Below, piece after piece: positions 38,309 to 49,581 of a DNA stretch of 64,000 nucleotides. A program made the translations under genes and the position numbers. Positions within the stretch are counted from its first letter, which is position 1; every line of letters begins with the position of its first letter. Origin of the DNA: Hypomesus transpacificus (taxonomy: Eukaryota > Chordata > Actinopteri > Osmeriformes > Osmeridae); contig NC_061081.1 in NCBI RefSeq assembly GCF_021917145.1, positions 8,766,100-8,830,099 on the forward strand. The letters run 5' to 3'. The notes beneath the pieces are model-generated. The model was given only the letters and a program-made list of their open reading frames with translations. It ran no database searches and had not been told where the DNA came from.

Positions 38309-41300
38309 TCAGAAGATATCAGGGCACATGTCCCAGTTCCCCTGCTCCTTAGCCTCCCAGTAACCCCCCTTGTAGACGTGCATGGTCTCTCCCGAGACAG
38401 GGTCCTCGAACCTCTCGAACCACAGTGCCTGGTAGTTGTCCTGGTGGGAGCCTGAAGAGAACAAACCAAAAGCTGTAGAGGTGGCGACACATCGACTGTG
38501 AAGCCACATTGAGATATCTTCCTGGTGCGAGATCCAGGTAGTCATACTAGTACTACTCATACTGGTTCTAAACAGTAGTACTGGTTCTAAATCCTAGTAC
38601 ACAGCATTCATTGCTGCTGGAGGAGCTGCAAAGAAGGTAGAGACCAACACAGGAACAACACAAAACAGAGAAAATGACTATGGGGAAGGGGGAGTAGGCC
38701 TGAGAGTGGGAGAAAGCAAGAGAGAAAAGAGAACTGGACTGGTGTTACTTGCTTTTGACCGTAGATCCATTAGGGGCTTCAGAGCCTTCCACTGAAGGAC
38801 AAGATGGATAGATGAAGGGGAGAATATTGGTGAAGAGGAACTAAACTGGCATGATGATGGCCTGGGGCCTCATTTATAAAACAAAATCAAAAAGTGGCAT
38901 ATAAATGTGCTTATGGACAAAGACATTCTGATTTAAAAGCAGGCACACACTCCTTACACACTGGAAATGTAGTTTAGTATACCGTTCTCCTCATCATTTC
39001 TGAAAATACATTTCAGAATGTGCCAGTAGGCCTATTGTTTAATAGTTACAGATCTATTTATATTCTCAAAACATACGAGAGGTTCTTATGCAATTCCTAA
39101 TATCTTTGTATTTATTATCCTAAATGTGTTCACTCAGGTTACTCTTCATATATACATATAATATGAGAGAGATACCCAGACCATAATATTTCTATTTATT
39201 CTACACAATGGTAGGCTTAGGCTACCAATTTCAAAGTGTTTGTCAAGTTTCATCCTACGGCTGTAGGTCCGTAAGGCCGACCACACAGTCCACTGTCAAG
39301 TCATTCTTTTTGTAAATCCCAAACTTTGCTTGGAAAGTAGTCTACGCCTTCTTTTGTAAACAACATTGATAAATGAGGCCCCAGGTGTTGGACTGTGTGA
39401 GTGTGAATGTATGTAGGGGCCCTAAATAATACTTGCTTTGAAAAGGAGAGCTGGGTGGCCCTTGGGAAGCTGCAGCGATAAAGTGGGAAAAAATGTTATG
39501 TGTAAAAAGGTTTTTATTTAATTATTATTATGAAAAATAAAGAAAGGAGATCGATAGACATATAGACACCCAGACAGCCAGCCATGTAGATTGATAGATA
39601 GAGCTACTTGCATGCAACAGGTGTGTGAGGGGGAGAGTCTTCTGTATCAGCTGAACAAGAAAAGGGGAGGAAAAAGAGATGTCTAACCGTGTGCTTCTGA
39701 ACCCCCAAAACCAAAATACATGCAAATGTGATGCAAAACGTGTCACTATATTACTAGTAGTACTGATATGGGATACATTGTAGCTGGTTACTAACTACTG
39801 CATGCTCAACTGTAGAAGAGAGAATTTGATGGAATAATGGCATCGTTTAGATAGAGACAACCAAGTGTGTGTTGCGTGTGTTTAAGTGTGAGGGAAGCAG
39901 ATGCAGAGGTACTTGCTTTCGTCTGAAGCCTCGCTGGCCTCCATGCCAACCTCCACTGTGTCGGCTAAATGGAATGGAAACGTGGATAGAGGGATGGGGA
40001 AAAAATGAGGGGAAAAAATGATAACGATGAGATGGGCATTGAAGGATGGGCATGAATGACTAAGTCTATATACTTACCTTGTGGTACACGTGTGTGTGTG
40101 TGCGTTTATGTGTGTGGTTGAGGAAAGGTAGAGCAAGAGGGAATGGAGGAGGAGGAAGAGAGGAGTACTTGCTTTTGTGAGGTGAGTCAGTAAAGGAATC
40201 CTCATTGACAGCTTGGGGAGGGGGGGGGGGAAAGACAGACAAACAGGTGAACCACAGACTGAGAGACAGACACCCTCCTCCCTCTCCTCCCCCGATCCTC
40301 TCTCTCTGTTCTCTCTCTGTCTCTTACCCTCCTCGGGTGGGATGGTCGTCTTGGCCGCCTCCCTCTCCCTCTCCCTCCGCACGATGCGCTGCTTCTCCTC
40401 CAGCCTCTGCTTCTCCGTGTTGGCCTCGTCCCACCGCCCATCCTCCATCAGCCTCTGGTCGGGCCGGTGGCGGCTGTCGGTGGGGGCTATGCCCTCCTCT
40501 GCCTCGTTAAGGCTCAACGCTAGGGTGGAGAAGTAGTACATGGTCTCCGCTCCCTCACTGGGGTGGAGAGAGATGGGGGGGAAAGGCGGGACAAAAAGAA
40601 AAGAAGAAAAAAGAGAGAAAAGAGGAAGGAAAAAGGAAGAGATTTGGGTGAGGGGAAGGAAAGGGGGGAGGGAGACAGTGAGGGTTGAGTAGTGAGAGAC
40701 GAAAAAAAAAAAAAGAGAAATGTCAAGTGTCATCAATGCACTGTAATCTCGTGGCCTTTTCATGGTCAAAAGGATTCATCGCTCTCCAGCGGGGGGACCT
40801 CGGCCTGTACTCACGGTAGCTCGTTCTTCTTCCACAGCTCGCGGGCCTTCAGGGTCTGGTAGACCGTCTTCTGTTTGCCCTCAGCGCCATTCTCCCCCCC
40901 CTTGCTGCTCTGCATCACCCTGGAGAACTCCATCCTCTCATCCCAGGTCCCTGACAGCACAAAGTGGGCCTTACCCTCCTTGTCAGTAACCACCCCTGTT
41001 ACCTGGGGAAGACAGAGAGGAAGGGGGAATGGTGTGTGTGTGAGAGACTTGTAGTCCTGTGTGTGTGTGTGTGTGTGTGTTAAAGAGTAAGAGTGTCGGT
41101 TCTGAGTGAGATCAGAGCCTCACCTTCCTGGCCACGTCTCTGGAGAAGTAGCTGTAGGGGGCAAACTTGAGGTGACAGCGGTCTCCAGTGGTGTGGTTCA
41201 CCACATCTATCTCTCCTGACTGACACAGGCAGCAAGAGAGAGAAAAAAGAGAGATTACAGAAAAGGGGTAGGAAGGGAGAAAGAGTATTCTCATGTAATT

Positions 41301-44300
41301 GCAGTAGTGCAGTAATTGGCTGAGTTTTGGGGAGTGGCCGTACCTGGTCGATCCACAGCTTGCCTACGATAATGTTGTGAACTGTGGTGGTGACTTTCTT
41401 CCACGAGTAGTGATTGTTGCTCTTCTCAAATATGCACTGGATGGAACCTGAGGAGGGACAAAAGAGGGTGGTCAAAGCAACAACGTGACGTGGAGACAGT
41501 TTTGAAAAATAGAGGCAACTATTCTAAACACAGGCATGCAGTTGGCAGGCACTCTGAAGTCCTACCGAGGGGCATGATGGAGAGGTATTTGCCCCTGAAC
41601 TTGCTGGCAAGGGAGATCTCTTGTCTAAGAGTCCAGCCTTTTTCAGAGATGGCATGATGGGCTGCTGCAGGTGGGTGGTGGCTCACCTGGCAACAGGGGG
41701 TAGAAAACATACAGCGACGAGTCAAAGCGTTTACACTTTATACGTCAAAAACTAATGACAACTTGATTCCATAGAGTGATATCGCGGTGTACATTGCAGT
41801 AATGTACTTGAAACGTTATTGACAGACTGTAGTTGAAGAACTGACACTATTCTAACACTAACTTGCACTATTCTTTGTTTACTATATATATATATATATT
41901 ACGGTAATTAGCTAGCTACAGTTATTGAGATAGTTATTGTTGAACTGTATTTGAGTAACTGTTGTACCGTAATATTCTTTTTTTTCAACATTTAACTTAA
42001 CTGTACCACTGGAATACTGTAAAACTATAAAAAAAATGTAAAACTTGATATTCTGCTGTAATTTGTATGCACTGTTTGTACATCTGTTTGTAAAGTGTCT
42101 GCTCAAAAAGGTAATGCATGTGTACAATGTAATGTGGGTCAGCCACTAGAGGGCATATTGGAAGCCTATAGAATTCAGAAGGAGCCGTGTTTGCGTCTTC
42201 GTTTCAGCACCACAGACAAAGAACAGCTCCATCTGACTGCTGTCACTCTGCAGCCTGCCCTCTGGCATCATAATGTTCGTAGTCTTCTTCTTCTTTCCTT
42301 TTGACATTTCCTGCCCTACTTTCTTTTTCTCTCTCTCCTTCATCCCTTCTAATTCCAAATTCTCTATCCTCCTCCCTTAACGCTTTCTTCTCGCTCCCTT
42401 TCTCTTCCAGCCTCCTTCCTCCTCTTCCCTTCCCACCTGCCTCACCTGTTCGCAGAGCGAGCGGTAGCCACTCTCCTTCAGGCGGTCCAACTCAAAGGTC
42501 TCTCCCAGCAGGGGGTTGAAGGGCTTGCCCGTGCGGTACACTGTGGTGGAGTAGGAGGACACAGTGAAGGCCGCCACGTAGCACATCTGTTCCTGAGAGC
42601 TCTGGCACTTGGCGCCCTTGTCCAGCAGCTCGTAGTACTCCAGGTCTTCAGACAGGCGCTGGAGCATGGAGAGGGGCTCGTTGAAGTTGACCTGGGAAGG
42701 AGGAGGAGGACGGGTGGAAGGCACAGAACAGAGAGAGAGAGAGAGATAGGAAGTGGGGAAAAATAGGTGATGCAAGGTATGAGAGTGGGTGTAGAAAGAT
42801 GGAGATGAATTTGAAAATGAACAGAGAACATTTGCAGATTTGTCTTGGCATTTGATTTAGCTGTTGTTCCATCCCACACAGTCATGCTTCTTACAGGCAT
42901 GGGGATTTTGGACAGCTCCTTGCCAATGCAGTTCTTCATGATGCTCCACAGGTTGAGGGAGTAGTTTGGCTTGTCTGGGATATGGCTCCGCCTCTTTCTC
43001 ACTGGCTCCACCTCCTGAGAATGTGGAGACTCAGGGTTGGATGCCAGGGACTGCTCGTCAAGCTGTAAGGGAAGGACAAACATTATTGGTGAGTAATGTC
43101 TACAATAAAAAAAATACACAATACTGTTCCAACAGTGTTAGCCATCAATTAACAAGGCAATCTACAAAAACAAAACAATTGGCTTCCTGACTTCATGGTG
43201 GAGGTGAACCCCGAGGGAAGATTTGAGCTTGACTTACTGACTGATCATCCATCCCCATCTCACTGCTGAAACCACTGGCGTTACTGCCGGACCTTCTGAG
43301 AGGAGGAACCAGAGTGGGATGTTAGTTGTGTAGGAGACCGGGGGGGAGAGGGAGAGACGCGGAAAGGAGCAGACCTGTGGTACTTGGGGTCGGCCGGGAC
43401 GGTGATGTACTCTGCCGGGTCCTCCATGGCATCGAAGAACTCATTCTCGTCGTCCTCGTCGCTGGCGTCCCCCTTTCCCGAGCTCGACCCTGAGAGAGTG
43501 AGAGCCGTCATTAAACAGCAGAGAACTGTGGAAGTCTCCCCTAGCACATTCCTCGAGCCGAGCAGTCTGGTGATATCGAGCTCAAAAAGGTCAGACGAGG
43601 GTTCGGCAGGACATTACCCTTGCTGTCTATGTCAGGGTTACTGAGGGAAGGGGGCAGCACTGTGGCCCCCCTGAAGGCTCTCTCCAGGTGGTTGTGCTGC
43701 TTGGCCAGCTGCTCAAGGGTCTGCTCCAGCCTCATCCTCTGGTCCCTCTCTCCCTGCAGAGCCTTCTGCCAGTGCTTACTGTGGCTCTGGGCCAGGGCCA
43801 GGAAGTCTCGACAAGCCTGGTGAGGAGAGGGATACGTCGGTTGTTCATAAGTCTGAACAAGGCATGGCACGTAAAACATTGGAGGAAATCTCAAGACGAC
43901 ATTTGGACAACTTTGCAGTTTGCGTCTGTCCAGGTGACTCACGTTGATCATAGCGTTGGAGGTGATGCGGAACAGTGTGGCCCTCTCTGTCACCTGGCGG
44001 ATTTTATCTCCCGCCTCTCCTCCCACGCGCACGCCCTCCAGCTCTGAAAGGGATCTAGGACAGTAGAGAACAGACCATACTGAACGAGCACATTTGTGGT
44101 ATGTGTGCTGCTGTTACACCGGGTAGAGAACACATCTCTGCCATGCTCTGAGAAGGGACCAGACCCTACAGTTCCACATGCTACTGTGCTGTAGGTATTT
44201 CTGGTCCGTGAATGACCCCTGACCTCTGCAGTGCTGAGCCGTGCTTGGCGATGAGGTCGTTGCAGGTGCTGAGGTCCTCCACCTTGCTGCCCAGGGTGCG

Positions 44301-46761
44301 TAGCGTGGACTGGACCGCCGAGTTGCGGGAGCCACCGCCTTGTCCTGCAGAGGGGGGCGACGTGGGACACTCGTCTCCGGAGTCATCTGGGGGTGGAAGA
44401 GATGAGAGCATCCAGAAAAAGGCAAAACTGTTATTTATACCTCCTTACTTCCTCCCTCCACCTGATCCTTCCCTTGCCATCCATCCCCTGCTCCTTCCCT
44501 GCTTCCCCTCTCACCCTCACCCTCACCCTCCCACTTCTTTCTCCCCCCGCCCTCACCAGACTCGGCCTGCATGCAGACTGCCTTGGCCTTGGCCAGCTCC
44601 AGGGCGGTGATCCAGCGTTGGCGCTCCACCTCTGTGCTGGCTTTCAGGTGGTAGGTCTGTGCCCCGCCGTTTGAGATGACAAAGTTGCAGGAGTCCTCCA
44701 CTGCGATGTTAGCTGTGGCCAGGTTAATGGTGCCCCGGCATGTGTGGCCCATCTCTGCCTGGGTTCTGGACGAAGGGGAAGGAGAGTGTTATCTGATGTA
44801 AGTCCCATTGCGTGGGCTACATTAATCCCAGTTGCCTCTAGCAACCTATTGAACTTCTAAGCTACATTTAAGAACAGACTAATGTTTCACAAGATTGTTA
44901 AATGAAACATATAAAATGTAATGCCCTTTGTTCGACGACCATTCCTCACCTTCCATTTCAAATCCCAGTGAGATTTGGACTCTGATCTAAGATCAGCTGA
45001 GAAAGCAGCTTGCAGGGCCAGTTTAAAATCTCTTACCAAATCCCTATTTTTCAGAATACATTAAATCTGGCGTTGCCCCAGAGTATTAATACAATAACTA
45101 ATCATTTCAGGTATTGTGGCAGTAACCTAAAAAGGTATAAGTCAGCCATTTTTCCCTCCTAGGGAATCAAAACACACAATCCAAAAAGACTTGTTACGTA
45201 AACAATCCATTGTTTACGTAGATGCATTAATGTCACTTGCAATGACCAAAACTATTTGCGATGACTACTTCCAAGCACTTAGAAGCCAGCATTTGAGAGC
45301 CAAAATTCCATACAGAAAAAAGACAGAAGATCTAGGAATAGGAATATGGCAGAGGCAGAATTAATGAGTACCATGTAGGCGTATCACTTGATCTTAAAAC
45401 AGATGGACCAACAGTGCTATTTACAGAAATGCACACACACACAAACACAAACACACACACACACAGACACACACAGTGTTAGGATAAATTAATTATTGAC
45501 GGACCACAGAGGGGAGAAGGGTATGGCTCCAAACCTGATTAAGCAAACAGGCCAGAAGCCAGGATTTTATTTCTCTCAGGTTGGCAAACACACAGACTCA
45601 CACCCTTCTGGGGAATACTGAAGACTGTGTGATGTTGTTTCATACCAGCAAGTTTGAAATCCTACAGCAGTACACATACCGTACACAACTAATTACAATG
45701 GCACCATTATAAGTATAAGTATAACCAAACATTTAATGTGTCCCATTATATATTTATTTTGACTGTCTTGACTTGCCCTTGTCCTGACCGACCGCAGGGT
45801 TGCCCCTGTGAATGGGAGACAAAAGTGTTGCTTGCATCATCCTTACCTGTAGTACGAGAGGAGACCGTTGCTCAAGACAAACCATCTCCGCTGGTAACCC
45901 TTGATGTAATTGGTCCATTTGAAAAGCCAGCCTTTGTACGTGTCTCCGGGGGTCGGAGTGGGCGCCTTGGGCTCCGACATCACCAAAGGCCCAAGCTTGG
46001 CGGTGTCAGGTTGGACCTGAGGAAACAGGCAGCCGAAAATCACACTGACAGTTCAGCAACAACTTTCAAAGCCTGCAGAGCGGTTTATGCAAGATAGCCC
46101 CCAAGGTTGATTAGACAGCACTATATGCTACATCATGTGTTAGCAGCAGGTCAATTACTCACATGTGGTGAAAACAGAGAAATACAGTGTGTTGTAGCCC
46201 AAATGTAAGTTTATTAGACAAGCAACCAAGAGGATGTTGGTTTCCTTCTTTTTTTTTTCTTCTTTTTTTTTGTGTTAACAGTATGACATTGTCAATGTAT
46301 TTATCATTATGTCTATGCGGGATACTATTGGGTTGATAAATGCAACTTCCACACACAGTTGTCCAGCTGGGAAAGCTCAATGCGACTAAAATTCGATGTG
46401 CTAACTAACAAGACAGACATGGAGTTGAGATCAGGATATCTGCTAATCTCTGAGCTGGATGAGAACCTGCAGACTCGTGAGTTAGCAAGATAGCTAAGAG
46501 TAAACAACCCCATGTCTTTAACATAAACTATAATGACAGACATCTATTATCTAGTCATTGGACTAAAACACACAATACGTCGTAAAGTCACTACATTTCT
46601 ATGCTTTACAGTGCAAACTACAGTAACACAAGCAAACGGTAGCTTGTTAGAGGCCTAACAACTAGCTAGCTCTAGCTAGTAGGCTAACACTAAGCACATC
46701 CTCATGTACAGTAGTTCATTGACTTCGGACTTACGACAATTACAGGCGGCGGTGGGTCCAT
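38309..46761 (-). CDS. osbp: oxysterol-binding protein (OSBP), 16 constitutive exons
   Basis: Lipid-transfer protein at ER-Golgi contacts that exchanges cholesterol for PI4P. Exons on the minus strand: 46761-46735, 46016-45847, 44765-44557, 44386-44224, 44054-43943, 43816-43618, 43489-43375, 43295-43238, 43062-42895, 42691-42446, 41686-41566, 41447-41344, 41219-41124, 41002-40815, 40557-40328, 38451-38309. They sum to 783 codons (782 aa; human OSBP about 807). The PH domain starts at [20 protein letters not shown] (about residue 36). A coiled-coil region precedes a complete FFAT motif, EFFDAME (310-316), for VAP binding. The lipid-binding domain begins near [20 protein letters not shown] and carries the signature EQVSHHPP at 488-495, split by intron 10. 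The C-terminus is CPDIF. The Ala/Gly-rich N-terminus of mammalian OSBP is absent. Some stretches ([20 protein letters not shown]) recall OSBP2, but the overall fit favours OSBP1. Divergent from pcm1 and convergent with herc. Optional micro-exons lie in the last intron. Confidence 0.93.
38753..38791 (-). other. osbp: candidate osbp cassette micro-exon C (39 nt, GC donor)
   Basis: On the minus strand an acceptor CTTGTCCTTCAG precedes 39 nt that read, in the osbp phase, [16 protein letters not shown]-type donor follows (AAA then GCAAGTA). It enters after one base of a codon and leaves after one base, so inclusion adds 13 residues without shifting the frame, and the junction codon with the last exon becomes AGC (Ser). 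Expression is not shown by the sequence. Confidence 0.5.
38862..39384. mobile_element. inverted-repeat element in the last osbp intron
   Basis: CTGGGGCCTCATTTATAAA at the left is answered by GATAAATGAGGCCCCAG at the right, 523 bp apart. The interior is AT-rich and non-coding. Inverted termini suggest a non-autonomous DNA transposon, but I see no convincing target duplication. It lies between candidate micro-exons B and C. Confidence 0.6.
39917..39964 (-). other. osbp: candidate osbp cassette micro-exon B (39 or 48 nt, GC donor)
   Basis: Two acceptors are possible on the minus strand: CATTTAG before 39964 (48 nt) or GACACAG before 39955 (39 nt). Both are multiples of three and keep the osbp phase. 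The peptide reads (A-D-T-)[13 protein letters not shown], strongly acidic. The donor is again AAA followed by GCAAGTA, and the junction Ser codon forms as for cassette C. Confidence 0.5.
40173..40211 (-). other. osbp: candidate osbp cassette micro-exon A (39 nt, GC donor)
   Basis: A long C-rich tract ends in an AAG acceptor on the minus strand, followed by 39 nt reading [13 protein letters not shown] in the osbp phase. The donor is AAA then GCAAGTA. It has the strongest acceptor of the three cassettes and lies only about 115 bp downstream of exon 15. The T-D-S-P sequence is a plausible proline-directed phosphorylation site. Confidence 0.55.
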
Positions 46762-49581
46762 GTTTGCTATCAAGCTAGCAGCAAAAAGAATACATCTTAC
46801 AATATCAATAAATACATTATAATATTTGATAGTAGTAAATACAAATGAAACCAACCTTGAACACGTTCGCTGGCTAGATACGTAACCAATAACAAATAAA
46901 CTGACGGTATATCCTTAGAATAGAATCAGCCCTTGCTAGTTTGACAGCTCGTTCCTGTCAGTATCGGTCACTCAGTCATTTGGAAAGCCTGAAATCTTTG
47001 ATGTGTTTCCAGCTAGCTAGTGTGCGAGCTGACAACCTGCGTTTTCAGGTCTGCGGGTTTCTGGTGTGTATCACCATCTAACTAATTGACAACATAGCTA
47101 GTGTAACAGACATTTGTTTAATACAGGTTTCGAAACATCCTGCATCCCTCATTACATACCTTTAAAGTACCGGTGTGCAGTCAGAGACATTTACAAATAG
47201 ACGACACTGATCAGTGCATCCGTTGTAGTAATTACCAAAATAAGAGTCTTTCAACAATACACTGATACAAGCACAGTGATATGCTATAAAAGAGAATGGT
47301 TTTGCTATTTTTTGCCATTATCCGAATTTAACGAAAAGACGCATTATTTAGTCATAGGCACTTTCATTGCTAATAATGTGCAATATTTTAGTTGGGCATC
47401 ATGTGCATCGGGCTCTTAATGCTGTTGATTGCGGCTTGTTTTTGTCCAACTAAACACATTTCTATTAACCATTAAGTTATCCAATACTTTTAATTGTTTT
47501 AACCAAATGCTCTTGCTATTTATTGATGATCCTTGTTGCTGAGTTTGCAATGCCATAAAATATATGCAAACATAAACAACGATTAATTTATACATTTGAA
47601 GTAGCCTATAAATGGACAACGTAAAACATAGATGCCAATTAAGTGTACACTACAGATGTGCCATAAAAGTCACACAATAGTGTCGGACTTTAAATTCAGA
47701 TACACTTAAAACTAAACTTTGAAAGTGTTTTCTCATCGTAGTTACACTAGCCTACCTCAACTTTCCTAACGTCACTGCAGTTTACAATAAAAATAAGTCC
47801 GTAAGAAAAAATAGTGCCGTAGGCTTGTGTTTATTTTCCAAAATAAACATTATTTTCCACTCAACTAGACAGTTAAATATGTGTAGATAGCTGGCACTAA
47901 CTATGCAGTGTTTGTTGAAGCGATGTGCTAAAGTGTGAAATCATTCGTTTGTGTAAAGGCCACTGATGATCACTCCGCTTACGACGAAAGAAGGTGGCTG
48001 ACATTCGGTCGACTTGCAGGATTGAGTGAGTGAAGTGAATTCCTATAGAATATCAAAGCATTCACACTTCTCGTCTCCACAATATTTGGATTTATCTCAT
48101 TTGAGTTATTATCCTGGCTTCGAGAATGAGCCAATAAAAACAAACGGCTTCCACATTTTCTGAAGCACGCACTGAGGTAATTAATTATTTAGCTGCCTAC
48201 TCAAACTAGCTAGCTAGCTAGCTTCTCTAAAATGCTCTAAAATAAAACTAGCATAGCTAGCTTAGCGTTCCGTTTGTCGTGATTTTCTCCAGGACCGTGC
48301 CTAACTAGCTAGACTAGTTTAGCACTTTACGACTCTGCTAGCCTGCAGCAGTCTCGAAACAAGCTAGCAATTTATTCCCAATCAGAACAGTGTTTACTTC
48401 TTGTCAGCCTGCTAGCAATCCGCAATGACAAGTCGGCCTAACTGCGTTGGTGTAGCAAGTCTACTGTACCTACCCAGTAGTAAGTACTGATAGCCAAACG
48501 TTAGTCGACAAGCTGACTCTGGTAGTTCAGCTTACTTAAAAACGAGTTCGCTAGCTCAGCAACTAACTGTGCAACGTAAACTCTTTAGCATGCAGCTAAA
48601 AAAATAGCAAGCAACATATCTAAACATTCTTAGCTGGATGGCTAGTTAGCTTCTCGCTAACTAGCTGGTGATGGGACGTCACCCCTGTTTTTCGCGGGGA
48701 TGGGGGTCAGGAGTTGCTATGGTGACATTGGGTTTTCGGGTAATCTAGATATATATCTAGGTAGCCAAGATTTATCTACATGTTTTAGCTACAGATATTA
48801 GCTCAATTGTTGGTAAAATTAGTAACTATTTATTCAGGCAAAAGTTATTCTGTAGTTCCTACAGTTTTAATACAATATTTGCTCGTGCGACCAACCGTTT
48901 GTTGCAAAGTTTCTTAGCGGGGGGTAAGGTGTTGTCATGACATTCACTGGTTACTCTCAAGTTAGTTTGTAACTAATAACATCCGACTGTGCTGTGGCAG
49001 AAAGGTCGCGCTTGGCTGTGTCGTTGTGGAGGGAATTTGTGATTATTTCCCGGGAATCATCCTACCGGCTCCCAGCGTTCATTTAAACAGAAACTCATTT
49101 TGAACGGTACTCACAAGGTTAGTTAGTAAGAACCATTGGCAACTCGTTATCACCCCAGTCTTCAAGGAAATATTAGACCTAATTGTGTCTTTTAGGACGG
49201 TTAACTATCCACACTAGGTAAGATAACGTTATTAGACATTGTCTCACATGTGACCTTCAATTGTTTGATTAATCAACTACAATCAATGTACTGCTTTCTG
49301 GAAAAAAACTCACATGCTGTGGTTTATGATAATACACATTACCATTTAAGAGGTTACAGTATATTTGTTCTGCCTTCTTCAGACTTGAATGTTAGCTTTT
49401 TATGGTGTCATATCTTCAGCAAAATATGTATTTGGTCTGTGGGCCTTCTGTTGGATTTTGTAAGTTCATTCATTTTTTCATATTTCTTTGTGTGGAGGTA
49501 CTTAAGTAGGCTGTGTTCTCAAGCTCTTCTCTTTGTGTTGACTAATGTCATTGTGAACTGAACAGGTGGTGAGCGGTGGGC
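46762..49581. promoter_or_regulatory. divergent intergenic region between osbp and pcm1
   Basis: About 2.8 kb separates the two start codons, so both promoters and 5' non-coding exons should lie here. The DNA is strikingly rich in AGCTAGCT/CTAGCTAG strings, for example near 46666-46685, 47010, 48205-48224, 48300 and 48640. I cannot place a TATA box or transcription start with confidence. The coding exon of pcm1 opens after an acceptor at about 49565, so at least one non-coding pcm1 exon is expected upstream. Confidence 0.6.

Noticed and set aside
38747-40173. Ordinary GT donors (CAA/GTA) for the three osbp micro-exons
   Set aside because: Each would give a 43-nt exon and a frameshift into the final exon, and the bases after GT are not conserved among the three.
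40074-40769. 231-codon minus-strand ORF as a separate protein
   Set aside because: It is osbp exon 15 plus read-through into both flanking introns.
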